DNA from: Pseudomonadota bacterium
Lineage (GTDB): Bacteria; Pseudomonadota; Gammaproteobacteria; Steroidobacterales; Steroidobacteraceae
Length of the DNA: 64,000 nucleotides
NCBI GenBank assembly: GCA_023417315.1
Contig: JAEZFW010000028.1
Span: 79,806 to 143,805 of the forward strand
Direction: 5' to 3'
Within the stretch, counting starts at the first letter, position 1; the number at the start of each line of letters is the position of its first letter. The notes beneath the pieces are model-generated. The model saw only the letters and a program-made list of their open reading frames with translations, did not search any database and was not told the origin of the DNA. Shown one piece after another: positions 1 to 8,796 of this stretch. The position numbers were made by a program, and so were the translations under genes.

Positions 1-378
1 GCACACGATGATGATGAGCCCCAAGTAGAAAGTCCCTGGGATGCTGCCGAAGGCCAACATGAGGTTTCCAATCGCGATGAGGATGCCTCCGTGCCAAACA
101 GCACGACGCGCGCCGATCAGCCGATCCGCGATCCATCCGCCGGGCAGGCACAAGATGTACGAGGCGGAAATGTAGAGGCCATAGATGGCACTCGCGGTGC
201 GATCATCGAGCCCGAAGCCGCCGCGCGTTGCATCGGCCAAGAAGAGCACGAGCAAGGCGCGCATGCCGTAATAGGTGAAGCGCTCCCACATCTCCGTGAA
301 GAAGAGCGTCATCAAGCCGCGAGGATGACCGAACACTTGGGGACCTTGCGTCGAATCGCTCACGGCTTCTTTACTCAT
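1..378 (-). CDS. POT/PTR2-family proton-dependent oligopeptide transporter, N-terminal part, cut by the window edge
   Basis: The reverse strand reads an open frame of 126 codons from an ATG at 378 to the left edge, where it is still open. It begins MSKEAVSDSTQG and soon shows GHPRGLMTLFFTEMWERF and YYGMRALLVLFL, the signature of POT transporters that import di- and tripeptides with protons. Hydrophobic segments follow at about residues 62-78 and 95-125, separated by the family loop DRLIGARR. The C-terminal three quarters lie outside the window. It starts 214 bases from the tatC stop on the same strand, so it may be transcribed separately. Confidence 0.88.
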   Translation of the reverse strand, partial: MSKEAVSDSTQGPQVFGHPRGLMTLFFTEMWERFTYYGMRALLVLFLADATRGGFGLDDRTASAIYGLYISASYILCLPGGWIADRLIGARRAVWHGGILIAIGNLMLAFGSIPGTFYLGLIIIVC

Positions 379-591
379 TGACGGATTCGCTCCATCCCGC
401 TGCAGCGCTCGACGGAGTCGCAGCGCGCATGTGTATTGTTAGACGACGAAGATGTCGCGGGGCCCGAGTCTCCATCATTCGTATTGAAATGAGCAAGGCG
501 GCGAGCTGTGTATACAGTGCCGTGGGGTGGCTCGCCGGTGTTGCGTGCTGGTGCAGTCGTTCGTGCGAGCCTCCAGCATGGGTGCGTGCTT

Positions 592-1350
592 CTAGGCGTG
601 CTCGGCCTTTGCTTCGCGCTGCTTCAGTAAGAGACGCGAAAGGATGATTCCGATCTCGTAGAGGAGGTACATGGGGATTGCCATGAAGGACTGAGAGATC
701 GCATCCGGCGGCGTGAGGAATGCTGCCACGACGAAGATTCCTAGCAGTACATACCCGCGATTCTTCGCCATCGTGTCCACGCGCACGAGGCCCGTCGCCG
801 CCAGGAGCACAGTCGCCACAGGAATCTCGAATGCGATGCCGAACGCAAAGAACAGGAGCAGCACGAAGTTCAGGTAATTCCCCATGTCCGTCATCATCAA
901 CACCCCTTGCGGTGCAGTGCTGGTGAGAAACGCAAACATAAGAGGGAATACGACGAAGTACGCGAATGCGATGCCCGCGTAGAAGAGCAAGATGCTCGAT
1001 AGTACGAGCGGAATCGCGAAGCGCTTTTCATTCTTGTACAGACCGGGTGCGACGAATGCCCACGCTTGATAAAGCACGTAGGGCATCGCGAGGAACACTG
1101 CGCTCATGAATGCGAGCTTCAGCGGCACCATCACGGGTGCAACCGGGCTCGTCGCAATCATCTGTGCGCCTTGCGGCAGCTTCTCGAGCAGCGGTGTCGC
1201 GATCGTCGTGAAGAGCCGATCCTGGAAGATCGCGCACGGGATGAACAGGATGACGACCGCGATCACTGCGCGCAGCAACCGTTCGCGCAGCTCCACCAGA
1301 TGGGAGATCAGCGAGCCTTCGGCGAGTTGTTCACGCTCATGGCCGCTCAT
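592..1350 (-). CDS. tatC: Sec-independent protein translocase subunit TatC
   Basis: TatC is the multi-spanning inner-membrane receptor that, with TatB, recognises twin-arginine signal peptides of folded proteins. The 252-residue product begins MSGHEREQLAEGSLISHL, has the conserved HLVELRERLL near the N-terminus, the FVAPGLYKNEKR loop after helix 2, and FLTPPDAISQ in the last periplasmic loop; six membrane helices are visible, matching the usual 240-260 residues. The start at 1350 is chosen because its ATG overlaps the tatB stop as ATGA; an upstream in-frame start at 1404 would reach into tatB. The order tatA-tatB-tatC on one strand indicates one operon. Confidence 0.96.
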   Translation of the reverse strand: MSGHEREQLAEGSLISHLVELRERLLRAVIAVVILFIPCAIFQDRLFTTIATPLLEKLPQGAQMIATSPVAPVMVPLKLAFMSAVFLAMPYVLYQAWAFVAPGLYKNEKRFAIPLVLSSILLFYAGIAFAYFVVFPLMFAFLTSTAPQGVLMMTDMGNYLNFVLLLFFAFGIAFEIPVATVLLAATGLVRVDTMAKNRGYVLLGIFVVAAFLTPPDAISQSFMAIPMYLLYEIGIILSRLLLKQREAKAEHA

Positions 1351-1724
1351 TGAGACGGTTTCGTGGTGCTCGGACCTGAGGAGCTGTCTTCCGAATCGCC
1401 CCACTGCGGCTCGCTAGTCTGCGCGTTCACTTGCGCAGAGCTTTCATGTGGCACGCCATCGATATCGGTGGGAGCGGGAGTAGGCTCCGAAGCGGGAGCG
1501 CTGCTCGAGGTCGTTGAGCTCGAAGTGTTCATCGGTTTGGAGCGGGCGAGCTCCTCCAGAGTAACTTCGTGCTCGAGTTGCGTTCGCAGTTGTCGGGCCA
1601 TCGCTCGGGCGCGGCCCGTCCACCGCCCGACTTTCTCAGCCAAACCCGGCAACTTCTCCGGCCCGAGTACCAGCAGCGCGAGACCCAGGATCAGAACGAT
1701 CTCGGTGAATCCGACCTCGAACAT
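1347..1724 (-). CDS. tatB: Sec-independent protein translocase subunit TatB
   Basis: TatB forms the Tat substrate receptor with TatC. The 125-residue protein has one N-terminal membrane helix (FTEIVLILGLALLVLGPEKLP, about residues 6-26) containing the TatB-typical Glu and the GPEKLP hinge. An amphipathic helix (GLAEKVGRWTGRARAMARQ) follows. The C-terminal tail is rich in Ser, Thr and Pro and probably disordered. The tail differs from TatA in length and composition, and the position between tatA and tatC supports the TatB call. Its stop overlaps the tatC start, so the two are likely translationally coupled. Confidence 0.94.
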   Translation of the reverse strand: MFEVGFTEIVLILGLALLVLGPEKLPGLAEKVGRWTGRARAMARQLRTQLEHEVTLEELARSKPMNTSSSTTSSSAPASEPTPAPTDIDGVPHESSAQVNAQTSEPQWGDSEDSSSGPSTTKPSQ

Positions 1725-1739
1725 GCGAAGACGATCGTA

Positions 1740-1970
1740 TTAGACGCTCGAGGACTTGCTGCTCGATTTGCTCGAAGCGCTGGTATCGAAATCGGCATCC
1801 TTGTCGTTCGCGAGCTTCTTGCTCTCCTCGTCTTCGCCTTCGCCCATCGCCTTCCTGAAACCCTTGACCGCACCGCCCAGATCGGAGCCGATCGTGCGCA
1901 GGCGCTTGGCGCCGAAAATCAGAAGCGCGATCGCGAGAATGATCAACAGCTCTTTGAAACCAATACCCAT
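1740..1970 (-). CDS. tatA: Sec-independent protein translocase subunit TatA
   Basis: TatA oligomerises to form the translocation pathway for folded twin-arginine substrates. The 76-residue product starts MGIGFKELLIILAIALLIFG, one membrane helix ending in the FGAKRL hinge, then an amphipathic segment (IGSDLGGAVKGFRKAMGEG) and an acidic, Ser-rich tail. Start 1970 is preceded by GGGAG at good spacing; an upstream in-frame start at 2009 would add 13 residues and lacks support. It is the first gene of tatABC, with 15 bases before tatB. Confidence 0.95.
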   Translation of the reverse strand: MGIGFKELLIILAIALLIFGAKRLRTIGSDLGGAVKGFRKAMGEGEDEESKKLANDKDADFDTSASSKSSSKSSSV

Positions 1971-2055
1971 GCAATTCTCCCGCTCGTAGGCCGGCGGATG
2001 ATACGCCAAATATGTGAGAGGGTCTTACGCGTCGCGGTTACGTCAGATTCGCCGC

Positions 2056-2529
2056 TCAACGCTGCGAAATACGCTCACTCGGCACCGGCGGTTTGACCCG
2101 CAGCCAGAATGTCACCGGGCCGTCGTTGATGAGTGAGACCTTCATATCCGCCCCGAATTCCCCAGTTTCAACCCTGGGGTGTGAGCGCTTCGCGAGTGCC
2201 ACCAAATGCTCGAACAGGCGCTTGCCCTCGTCCGGCGCAGCGGCCGGACTGAAGCCCGGGCGCGTGCCCTTGGAGGTGTCCGCGGCCAAGGTGAATTGAG
2301 AGACCAACAACAGCCCGCCATCGATCTCCGCCAGGCTTCGGTTCATCTTTCCCTCCGCGTCCGGAAAGACCCGATAGCTCAACAGCCGCTCGAGCAGCCG
2401 CTCGGCCTGGCATTCGGTGTCATCACGCTCGACCGCCACCAGAACCAAGAGACCGCGCTCGATGGATCCCACAGTGCGGCTATCGATCTCGACAGCGGCT
2501 TCGGATACGCGTTGCAGTAAGCCGATCAC
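2056..2529 (-). CDS. dtd: D-aminoacyl-tRNA deacylase
   Basis: The 157-residue protein hydrolyses D-amino acids from mischarged tRNAs in the cytoplasm. Both DTD active-site signatures are visible: SQFTLAADTSKGTRP at about residues 78-92 and the NDGPVTFWL segment near 134-142, which lies on the chiral-proofreading face. The N-terminus MIGLLQRVSEAAVEID also matches the family, whose usual length is 145-155 residues. It lies 86 bases upstream of tatA on the same strand. Upstream, 257 bases without a recognisable gene separate it from the TPR lipoprotein gene. Confidence 0.95.
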   Translation of the reverse strand: MIGLLQRVSEAAVEIDSRTVGSIERGLLVLVAVERDDTECQAERLLERLLSYRVFPDAEGKMNRSLAEIDGGLLLVSQFTLAADTSKGTRPGFSPAAAPDEGKRLFEHLVALAKRSHPRVETGEFGADMKVSLINDGPVTFWLRVKPPVPSERISQR

Positions 2530-2786
2530 ACCAAATCCTAATTCGACATCCTAAACGAGCTGATCAATGCCACGAGGTCCGCAATATGCGTCGCTACGAC
2601 TCGAGATCTTCCACTTGTGACGCGATTCAGTGTATCAGGAGCGACCGCCCATTGCCGGAGAGCGTGTACGCATCACGTGGCATCGGCCCACGTAGCCTGC
2701 CAGTCAGCTTTTAAGATCGTGGAAGAAGGAAGTCATATAAAGGGAATCCGTGGAGGCCAAGTGGAAAGCGCGCCCAATCCCAGAGG

Positions 2787-3311
2787 CTATCTTCTCGTGA
2801 GCGACTTGGCCTTGGCCTCGGCTTCCTGCGCTTCAAGATTCTTGCCTCGAGCTCTATAGGTCTCCGCCACGAGCTGCCAAGCCTGTGCCTGCGCCCGCGG
2901 CGCCTGGACGGACATCGAGATTGCTTTGCGCGCGAGGTTCTCAGCTTGGGAGTAGTTGCCCTCCGCCTGCCGAACTTTCGCAAGTTCGATCCAAAGCAAG
3001 GGATTGCCGGGTTCGATGCGCAGCGCGCGTTCGATCGAGCTCGCAGCCACTCCATAGTTCTTCCCCGTCGACTGGGCGTGCGCTTGGTCGACCAACGCCT
3101 TCGAGGCAGGTCCGAGCACGGGCTCACGAGTGACCGGTTCCGGAAGCGGCTGCGGCTCTTCGACTGTGGTCGGCGGTGAGCCGGGTCGAGTCTCTACCGT
3201 GGGATCCGTCTCAGTGGTTGTAGAGGGCCGTTCGGGTGGTTCGTACGGCGAGGGCACCGCGCACGCGCTTAGTGCAGCCATGACCAGGATGAGTCCGCAT
3301 CGATTCTTCAT
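2787..3311 (-). CDS. TPR-repeat lipoprotein
   Basis: The 174-residue protein begins MKNRCGLILVMAALSACAVP, a lipoprotein signal peptide with the lipobox LSAC and Cys17 as the expected lipidated residue. A Pro/Thr/Glu-rich linker spans about residues 20-65, followed by tetratricopeptide helices (VDQAHAQSTGKNYGVAASSI, LRIEPGNPLLWIELAKVRQA, AENLARKAISM). It lies 31 bases downstream of mrcB on the same strand, which suggests a role near the envelope or peptidoglycan machinery. The linkage is an inference and no specific ortholog was recognised. Confidence 0.75.
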   Translation of the reverse strand: MKNRCGLILVMAALSACAVPSPYEPPERPSTTTETDPTVETRPGSPPTTVEEPQPLPEPVTREPVLGPASKALVDQAHAQSTGKNYGVAASSIERALRIEPGNPLLWIELAKVRQAEGNYSQAENLARKAISMSVQAPRAQAQAWQLVAETYRARGKNLEAQEAEAKAKSLTRR

Positions 3312-3341
3312 CTCTCAATGATCTCCAGTGCCACGCACGGC

Positions 3342-5657
3342 TCAGCGCACGATGCCTCGCCACCACTCGCGTGCTCGCTCGCCCATCGATTCGAACACGC
3401 CCACTTCGCACCCTTCGGCAGGCGGCAACTCTACTTGCATGGGTAGCGGCATGCGAATGACTTCTTCGCCGCATCCAGGTCGCGCAGCCAAGCCGGTTTG
3501 AAACTCGATCCATTCCTCTTCGAGCTTCTCCGGCAACGGTGCGCTCCACGATGTCGTTCCGAGCTCATTCATCACTCGAGACCACACGGCGAGTGAACCT
3601 GTGGACCCAGTCAAGCCGGTTGGCGAGTTGTCGTCATGTCCAATCCATACGACGGCGACGTGGCTCCCCGAAAACCCTGCGAACCAGCTATCTCGATAAT
3701 CAGACGACGTTCCGGATTTACCGGCCACGACGATGTCGCTTGGCAAATGCGCTCGCGCTCGACGTCCGGTTCCATGCTCGATGACTTGCACGAGCATCTG
3801 ATTGAGCTGATAGACGGCCGCTGCATCGGCCACGGGCGTGACTTCAAGGCCGAAGGCCTTGAGCGGCTTGTCTTCTTGATCGAGCACGGCGCGCACGGCG
3901 CGCAGCGGCGTGTTGAAGCCTCCGTTGGCGAGCGCGTTATAGAGTTGCGCGACTTCGAACGGCGAAACATCTACGGCGCCCAGCAAAATGGAAGGAAGCT
4001 GCGGCACGTCGCGCTCGAGCCCGAGCTTCTTGAACTCCTGAGCCACCTGAGGAAGTCCAACCTCTAGACCCAAACGCACCGTAGCAAGATTCAGAGATTG
4101 CGATAGCGCGCGAACGAGCGGCACGGGTCCGTAGAACTCCTCCGAAATGTTCTGTGGACGCCAAACCTGCTTATTCGACAGTTTCACCTCGACCGGCCCA
4201 TCTTCTATGATCGATGCAGCGTGGTACCGATCCGATTCAAGCGCGGCGAGATAGATCACCGGCTTCACGAGCGATCCCATCGAACGCTTTGCATCGAGCG
4301 CGCGGTTGAATCCTTCGAAACTCGCATTCCGCCCACCGACGAGCGCGATCACCTCGCCGCTCTGCGGCCGTGTGACAACGACCACGCCTTCCAAGGTTTG
4401 CTTCTGCTTTTTCTTGCGAGCTTTCTCGAGTCGATCGAGCTCCTGCACGAGCGCCTTCTCTGCCTCGCTCTGCGCCTGAGGATTGAGCGTCGAGAAGATC
4501 TTGAGACCCGCCTCCGTCAGATCTTCCTCGCGATAGTCGCGCCGGAGCGTACGACGGACGAGATCGAGGAATGCCGGATAGTAGCCGCCTGCCAGAGTCG
4601 TGGAGCTCACGATCCCAAGCGGCCGCTTAATGGCGCGCTCGGCTTGCTCCTTGGTCACAACCCCATGCTCGGCCATCAAGCGCACGACGAGATCGCGACG
4701 TGCACGCGCGCGTTCAGGATGTCGGCGTGGGTCGTAGTAAGACGGTCCGCGCACGATCGCGACGAGAAGCGCGACTTCGTGCAACTGCAACTCTGCAGCC
4801 GGTTTGCCGAAGTAGAACTGACTCGCTAACCCAAAGCCGTGTATGGCGCGCCGTCCGTCCTGACCCAGATAGATCTCGTTGATATACGCATTCATCAAGT
4901 CCTGTTTGTCGAAGTGGATCTCGAGCAGGACCGCCATGATTGCTTCTTCGATCTTGCGTCCGAACGTGCGGCGGCTGTCGAGAAAGTAGCTCTTGACGAG
5001 CTGCTGCGTGAGGGTCGAGCCGCCCTGCTGAATTTGCCCCGCCTTGAGATTCACGAAGGCGGCGCGCGTGATCGCACCGAGATCGACGCCGTGGTGAGAA
5101 TCGAACTTGCGATCCTCAACCACCTTCAGTGCTGCCGGCAGAAGCGGGGGTACGTCCTCGGGTCGCACTACCACGCGATCCTCGCCGTGGATCGGAAAGA
5201 TGCTGCCGATGAGCAGTGGATCGAGCCGGAAGATCGGCACGTCCTCGCCGCGTCCGCTGCGCATGCTTTGGATTCCGCTTGTCGACGACACGATCGTCAG
5301 CTTTTGCGGTTCCTGGAGCGCATCCCAGAATTGGAAGCGTCGATTGATCAAGTCGATCTGTGCACCGCGCCTTCGATAGCTTCCCGGGTCTTGCACCTCT
5401 TCGACGCGCCGATAGCCCAGCCGTTTCAGCTCCTGCTCGAGTGCATCTGGGGTAAGCGTGCTTCCGACGTAGAGCTCAGTCGGTTCGGCATAGACCTGCG
5501 CTGGGAGCGTCCAACGCCTCCCCTCGAATTGCGTAGTGATCGCGCGATCGAGAACGAAGACCCAGACCAGGAGGCTGATCAGCGCGACGCCAAAGACGAG
5601 CGCAGCGCCGGTGAGGATCTGCCTGCGGAATTTCTTGAGAGATTTGGTCAGTCGCAT
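3342..5657 (-). CDS. mrcB: Bifunctional penicillin-binding protein 1B (glycosyltransferase/transpeptidase)
   Basis: PBP1b polymerises and crosslinks peptidoglycan on the periplasmic face of the inner membrane. The product has a cytoplasmic basic N-terminus (MRLTKSLKKFRRQ) and one membrane anchor (about residues 15-38). The regulatory UB2H-like region is followed by the GT51 motif EDRKFDSHHGVD and GGSTLTQQLVKSYFL. The transpeptidase motifs are SLVK (nucleophile Ser), SQSLN and KSGTSSDYRDSWFAG. Length is 771 residues from the ATG at 5657; an in-frame GTG at 5705 would add 16 residues. It heads a possible unit with the TPR lipoprotein. Confidence 0.95.
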   Translation of the reverse strand: MRLTKSLKKFRRQILTGAALVFGVALISLLVWVFVLDRAITTQFEGRRWTLPAQVYAEPTELYVGSTLTPDALEQELKRLGYRRVEEVQDPGSYRRRGAQIDLINRRFQFWDALQEPQKLTIVSSTSGIQSMRSGRGEDVPIFRLDPLLIGSIFPIHGEDRVVVRPEDVPPLLPAALKVVEDRKFDSHHGVDLGAITRAAFVNLKAGQIQQGGSTLTQQLVKSYFLDSRRTFGRKIEEAIMAVLLEIHFDKQDLMNAYINEIYLGQDGRRAIHGFGLASQFYFGKPAAELQLHEVALLVAIVRGPSYYDPRRHPERARARRDLVVRLMAEHGVVTKEQAERAIKRPLGIVSSTTLAGGYYPAFLDLVRRTLRRDYREEDLTEAGLKIFSTLNPQAQSEAEKALVQELDRLEKARKKKQKQTLEGVVVVTRPQSGEVIALVGGRNASFEGFNRALDAKRSMGSLVKPVIYLAALESDRYHAASIIEDGPVEVKLSNKQVWRPQNISEEFYGPVPLVRALSQSLNLATVRLGLEVGLPQVAQEFKKLGLERDVPQLPSILLGAVDVSPFEVAQLYNALANGGFNTPLRAVRAVLDQEDKPLKAFGLEVTPVADAAAVYQLNQMLVQVIEHGTGRRARAHLPSDIVVAGKSGTSSDYRDSWFAGFSGSHVAVVWIGHDDNSPTGLTGSTGSLAVWSRVMNELGTTSWSAPLPEKLEEEWIEFQTGLAARPGCGEEVIRMPLPMQVELPPAEGCEVGVFESMGERAREWWRGIVR

Positions 5658-5734
5658 CGACTCGGGAGCTCGTGCCAGGCACGGGTCAGTGTGGAAGTAA
5701 GTCACGGCAGCGCCGTGAACGAAAAGTTATCTGC

Positions 5735-7186
5735 CTACTTGCGCCAGAACGTTCTCGAAACGAGCACCAGCAACGGGAACACCTCCAAGCGCCCAAGCAG
5801 CATCGCCAGAACGCAAATCCACTTGCCTGTGTTCGTGAGCGACGTGAAATTTGTTGCCACGTCCGCCAACCCGGTGCCGGCGTTCGTCATACACGCAGCG
5901 ATCGCCGAGAAGGCGGTTACCTGATCCTCGCCGGTTGCAAGTAACGCGACCATGAGAACGCCGAAAGACACCACGTAAACGGCGAAGAACCCCCAGACGG
6001 CGTCTATTACGCGCTTGTCGATGGGTTTGGCACCCAATTTCACGGGCAGTTCCGCATTCGGGTGCACGAGTTGCGCGACCTCCCGTTGCCCCTGCTTCCA
6101 GAGCAGCAGCCAGCGCACCATCTTCATGCCGCCGGAAGTCGAGCCTGCGCAACCACCGATGAACGCCGAGAGAATCAGGATGACGGGCAGCGCACCGGGC
6201 CAATGGGTGAAGTCGTCCGTGACGAAGCCCGAGGTGGTTTGCATCGCGACGGCGTGAAAGAGCGCGAGCCGCAGAGCCTGACCCGGCTCATGCACATATC
6301 GACTCAACCATAGCACGAGCGTATAGGCGAGGATGCTGATGCCGAGGATGCGCACGTAAGCCTTGAACTCGGGATCCCGAAAGTAGCTGCTCATCCGACG
6401 ATGCCGCCACGCGAGAAAATGGAGTGAGAAGTTCACTGCGCCGATGAACATGAAGACGATCGCAATCATCTCGATGAGCGGGCTGTTGTAGTAGGCAAGG
6501 CTCGCATCGCGGGTCGAATTGCCGCCCGTCGACACGGTCGTGAAGGCGTGGGCGACGGCATCGAACATCGACATGCCGGCGCTCCAATACGCAAGCGCGC
6601 ACGCGGCAGTCACAGCCAGGTAGATGATCCAGAGTGCTTTCGCGGTTTCCGTGATCCGGGGTGTCAGTTTCGAATCTTTAACAGGCCCGGGCGTCTCCGC
6701 GCGCAGGAGCTGCATACCACCCACGCCTAGCATGGGCAGCAGCGCGACAGCGAGCACGACGATACCGATGCCGCCCAGCCATTCGATCTGACTACGGTAA
6801 TACAGCACCGAGATCGGCAGGGCTTCCAGCCTTGGGAAGATGATCGCGCCGGTCGTCGTGAATCCCGAAACCGCTTCGAAGATCGCATCCGTGATCGTCA
6901 TATCGAGTCGTCGCGATAGCAGCAAAGGTGCCGCGCCCGCGACACCGAGCACGATCCAGAACAACGCGACGACCAAGAACCCGTCGCGCAACCGCAGCTC
7001 GCGTTGTTGGCGCCGCACAGGCCACCACACGATCGCGCCTAAAATCGCGAGTGCCACGAACGCATCGAGAAATGGCTGCCAGTTACCGTCTTCGAAGTAC
7101 AAGCCCACGGCCATTGGCGGCAGCATCGTCAAGCTGAACAGCATCAGCAGCAGACCGAAGATGCGCTGAACGACGGGGAGGTTCAT
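5735..7186 (-). CDS. trkH: Trk potassium uptake system membrane subunit TrkH
   Basis: TrkH forms the K+ pathway in the inner membrane and is gated by TrkA. The 483-residue protein has about ten hydrophobic segments. Selectivity-filter loops are visible as FTTTGA (about residue 105-110), STGGNS, QTTSGFVTDD and NAGTGL. The loop CAGSTSGGMKMVRWLLL between the third and fourth repeats is characteristic. The start ATG at 7186 lies just beyond the inverted repeat that separates it from trkA. The trkA-trkH pair on one strand forms a complete uptake system. Confidence 0.96.
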   Translation of the reverse strand: MNLPVVQRIFGLLLMLFSLTMLPPMAVGLYFEDGNWQPFLDAFVALAILGAIVWWPVRRQQRELRLRDGFLVVALFWIVLGVAGAAPLLLSRRLDMTITDAIFEAVSGFTTTGAIIFPRLEALPISVLYYRSQIEWLGGIGIVVLAVALLPMLGVGGMQLLRAETPGPVKDSKLTPRITETAKALWIIYLAVTAACALAYWSAGMSMFDAVAHAFTTVSTGGNSTRDASLAYYNSPLIEMIAIVFMFIGAVNFSLHFLAWRHRRMSSYFRDPEFKAYVRILGISILAYTLVLWLSRYVHEPGQALRLALFHAVAMQTTSGFVTDDFTHWPGALPVILILSAFIGGCAGSTSGGMKMVRWLLLWKQGQREVAQLVHPNAELPVKLGAKPIDKRVIDAVWGFFAVYVVSFGVLMVALLATGEDQVTAFSAIAACMTNAGTGLADVATNFTSLTNTGKWICVLAMLLGRLEVFPLLVLVSRTFWRK

Positions 7187-7193
7187 TGCGGGA

Positions 7194-7292
7194 GGCTGGG
7201 TTATCGGGTGCTGGGTGCTGGCAAGAAGTCGCTACAGAGGTCGAAGACATCCCTCTGGCCAGAAGCCCAGAACCCAGTGCCCAGAACCCGAG
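7194..7292. repeat. Inverted tandem-unit element, GGGTGCT/CCCAGAA type (trkA-trkH gap)
   Basis: The left arm (7194-7222) is a run of units like GGGTGCT. The right arm (7254-7292) is a run of CCCAGAA/CCCAGTG units, the approximate reverse complement of the left. The right arm begins with TCTGGCCAGA, the cap shared by many such elements here. It fills almost the whole gap between the two genes. Confidence 0.75.
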
Positions 7293-7295
7293 TTC

Positions 7296-8684
7296 TCACC
7301 GCTTCTTCCTTCTCGGTATATCGAACAGTCGTTCGACGGCTTCGATCTGACGGCGGTCGGTGAGGAACAGGATCACGTGATCGCCCCGATGGATCATGGT
7401 GTCGTGGTGTGCGATCAACACTTCGTCGCCGCGCACGAGCGCTCCGATCGTCGTTCCTTCGGGCAGATCGATGTCCTCGATCTTCTTGCCGATCACGTGG
7501 CTGTCGCCTTGTGTGCCATGGGCGATCGTCTCGAGCGCTTCAGCGGCGCCGCGACGCAACGAGTGCACGCGCACGACATCGCCGCGGCGAACGTGGGCGA
7601 GCAACGAACCAATTGTGACCTGCTGCGGGGACAGCGCGACGTCGATCGAACCGCTTTCCATCAGCTCTGCGTACGCGGGTCGGTTGATGAGCGCCATCAC
7701 CTTGTTACAGCCGAGCCGCTTGGCCAGCATGGCCGAGAGGATGTTCGCTTCTTCCGCATTGGTGACACCGACAAACACGTCGGCGCTGTCGATGTTCTCC
7801 TCGAGCAGCAGCTCTTCGTCGGCCGCATCGCCGTTGAGGACGATCGTATTGCTGAGCTGTTCGGAAATTCTGCGCGCGCGGCGCGGATCGCGCTCGATCA
7901 GCTTCACTTGATGTTCCATCTCGAGCCGCTGCGCGAGCCGGAAGCCGATATTGCCGCCACCCGCGATGACGATGCGTTTCACAGGTGCTTCGAGGCGCTG
8001 CATCTCGCTCATGACGAGACGAATGTCCTCGGTCGCTGAAATGAAGAAGACCTCATCGCCGTGCTCGATGACGGTCTCCCCTTCAGGTTTCACGCTTTGA
8101 CCACCGCGGTAGATGGCGGCAACACGCGCGTCGTGTCCCTTGATGTGAGAGGCAAGCTGCTTTAATTGTTGCCCCACGAGGGCGCCGCCTTTGAGCGCTC
8201 GTACGCCGACCAAGCGCACGCGGCCTTCGGCGAAATCGAGAACCTGCAGCGCGCCCGGATGCTCGATAAGGCGCACGACGTGCTCCGTCACGAGCTGCTC
8301 TGGGCTGATCGTCACATCGACACTGAATGCACGCTCCTCATCGCCGAACAGCTTCGAGTGTCGCGTGTAGTCTGAAGAGCGAATGCGGGCAATGCGCGTC
8401 GCTTGCTTGTTGAACAACGTCGCGACGATGTGGCACGCGACCATATTCACTTCATCGCTGTTCGTCAGCGCGATCACGATATCGGCCTCGCGTGCCCCGC
8501 AGGCATCCAGCGTGCTTGGATAGGCGCCGTTCCCGGCGACCGTGCGAATATCGAGGCGATCCTGCAAATCGCGCAGCATCTCATCGTTGAGATCGACGAC
8601 CGTCACCTCGTTCGCTTCTTCCCGCGCGAGGTGATACGCCGCCGTGCGCCCGACTTGGCCGGCACCGAGGATGATGATTCTCAT
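7296..8684 (-). CDS. trkA: Trk potassium uptake system peripheral NAD-binding subunit TrkA
   Basis: TrkA is the cytoplasmic ring that gates TrkH according to nucleotide binding. The 462-residue protein has two RCK modules in tandem. The first Rossmann fold starts MRIIILGAGQVGRTAAYHLA. The second starts near residue 233 with RIVIAGGGNIGFRLAQRLE. Each is followed by a TrkA-C domain, with VGVRALKGGALVGQQLKQLA in the first and EDIDLPEGTTIGALVRGDEV in the second. Start 8684 is preferred over 8702 because the nucleotide-binding motif follows at once, as in the family. It is paired with trkH. Confidence 0.95.
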   Translation of the reverse strand: MRIIILGAGQVGRTAAYHLAREEANEVTVVDLNDEMLRDLQDRLDIRTVAGNGAYPSTLDACGAREADIVIALTNSDEVNMVACHIVATLFNKQATRIARIRSSDYTRHSKLFGDEERAFSVDVTISPEQLVTEHVVRLIEHPGALQVLDFAEGRVRLVGVRALKGGALVGQQLKQLASHIKGHDARVAAIYRGGQSVKPEGETVIEHGDEVFFISATEDIRLVMSEMQRLEAPVKRIVIAGGGNIGFRLAQRLEMEHQVKLIERDPRRARRISEQLSNTIVLNGDAADEELLLEENIDSADVFVGVTNAEEANILSAMLAKRLGCNKVMALINRPAYAELMESGSIDVALSPQQVTIGSLLAHVRRGDVVRVHSLRRGAAEALETIAHGTQGDSHVIGKKIEDIDLPEGTTIGALVRGDEVLIAHHDTMIHRGDHVILFLTDRRQIEAVERLFDIPRRKKR

Positions 8685-8688
8685 GATC

Positions 8689-8791
8689 GGCCAGCTGGCC
8701 AACTGGCAAACTGGGAAGCTGGCCAGAATTCGGCAAAGTTGGGCTGTGTCTCTGGCCAGCGAGCCAGTGGGCCAGTTTGCCAGTTGGCCAC
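8689..8791. repeat. Inverted tandem-unit element, CTGGCCA type (uvrD-trkA gap)
   Basis: The left arm (8689-8719) repeats CTGGCCA/CTGGCAA units and the right arm (8752-8791) repeats the complement. An exact 18-base inverted match joins 8697-8714 and 8772-8789. The right arm starts with TCTCTGGCC. It occupies the entire gap between uvrD and trkA. Confidence 0.88.
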
Positions 8792-8796
8792 ATTTG

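Noticed and set aside
4839..5924. 361-codon open frame opposite mrcB and trkH
   Set aside because: It crosses two conserved genes on the other strand and shows no domain.
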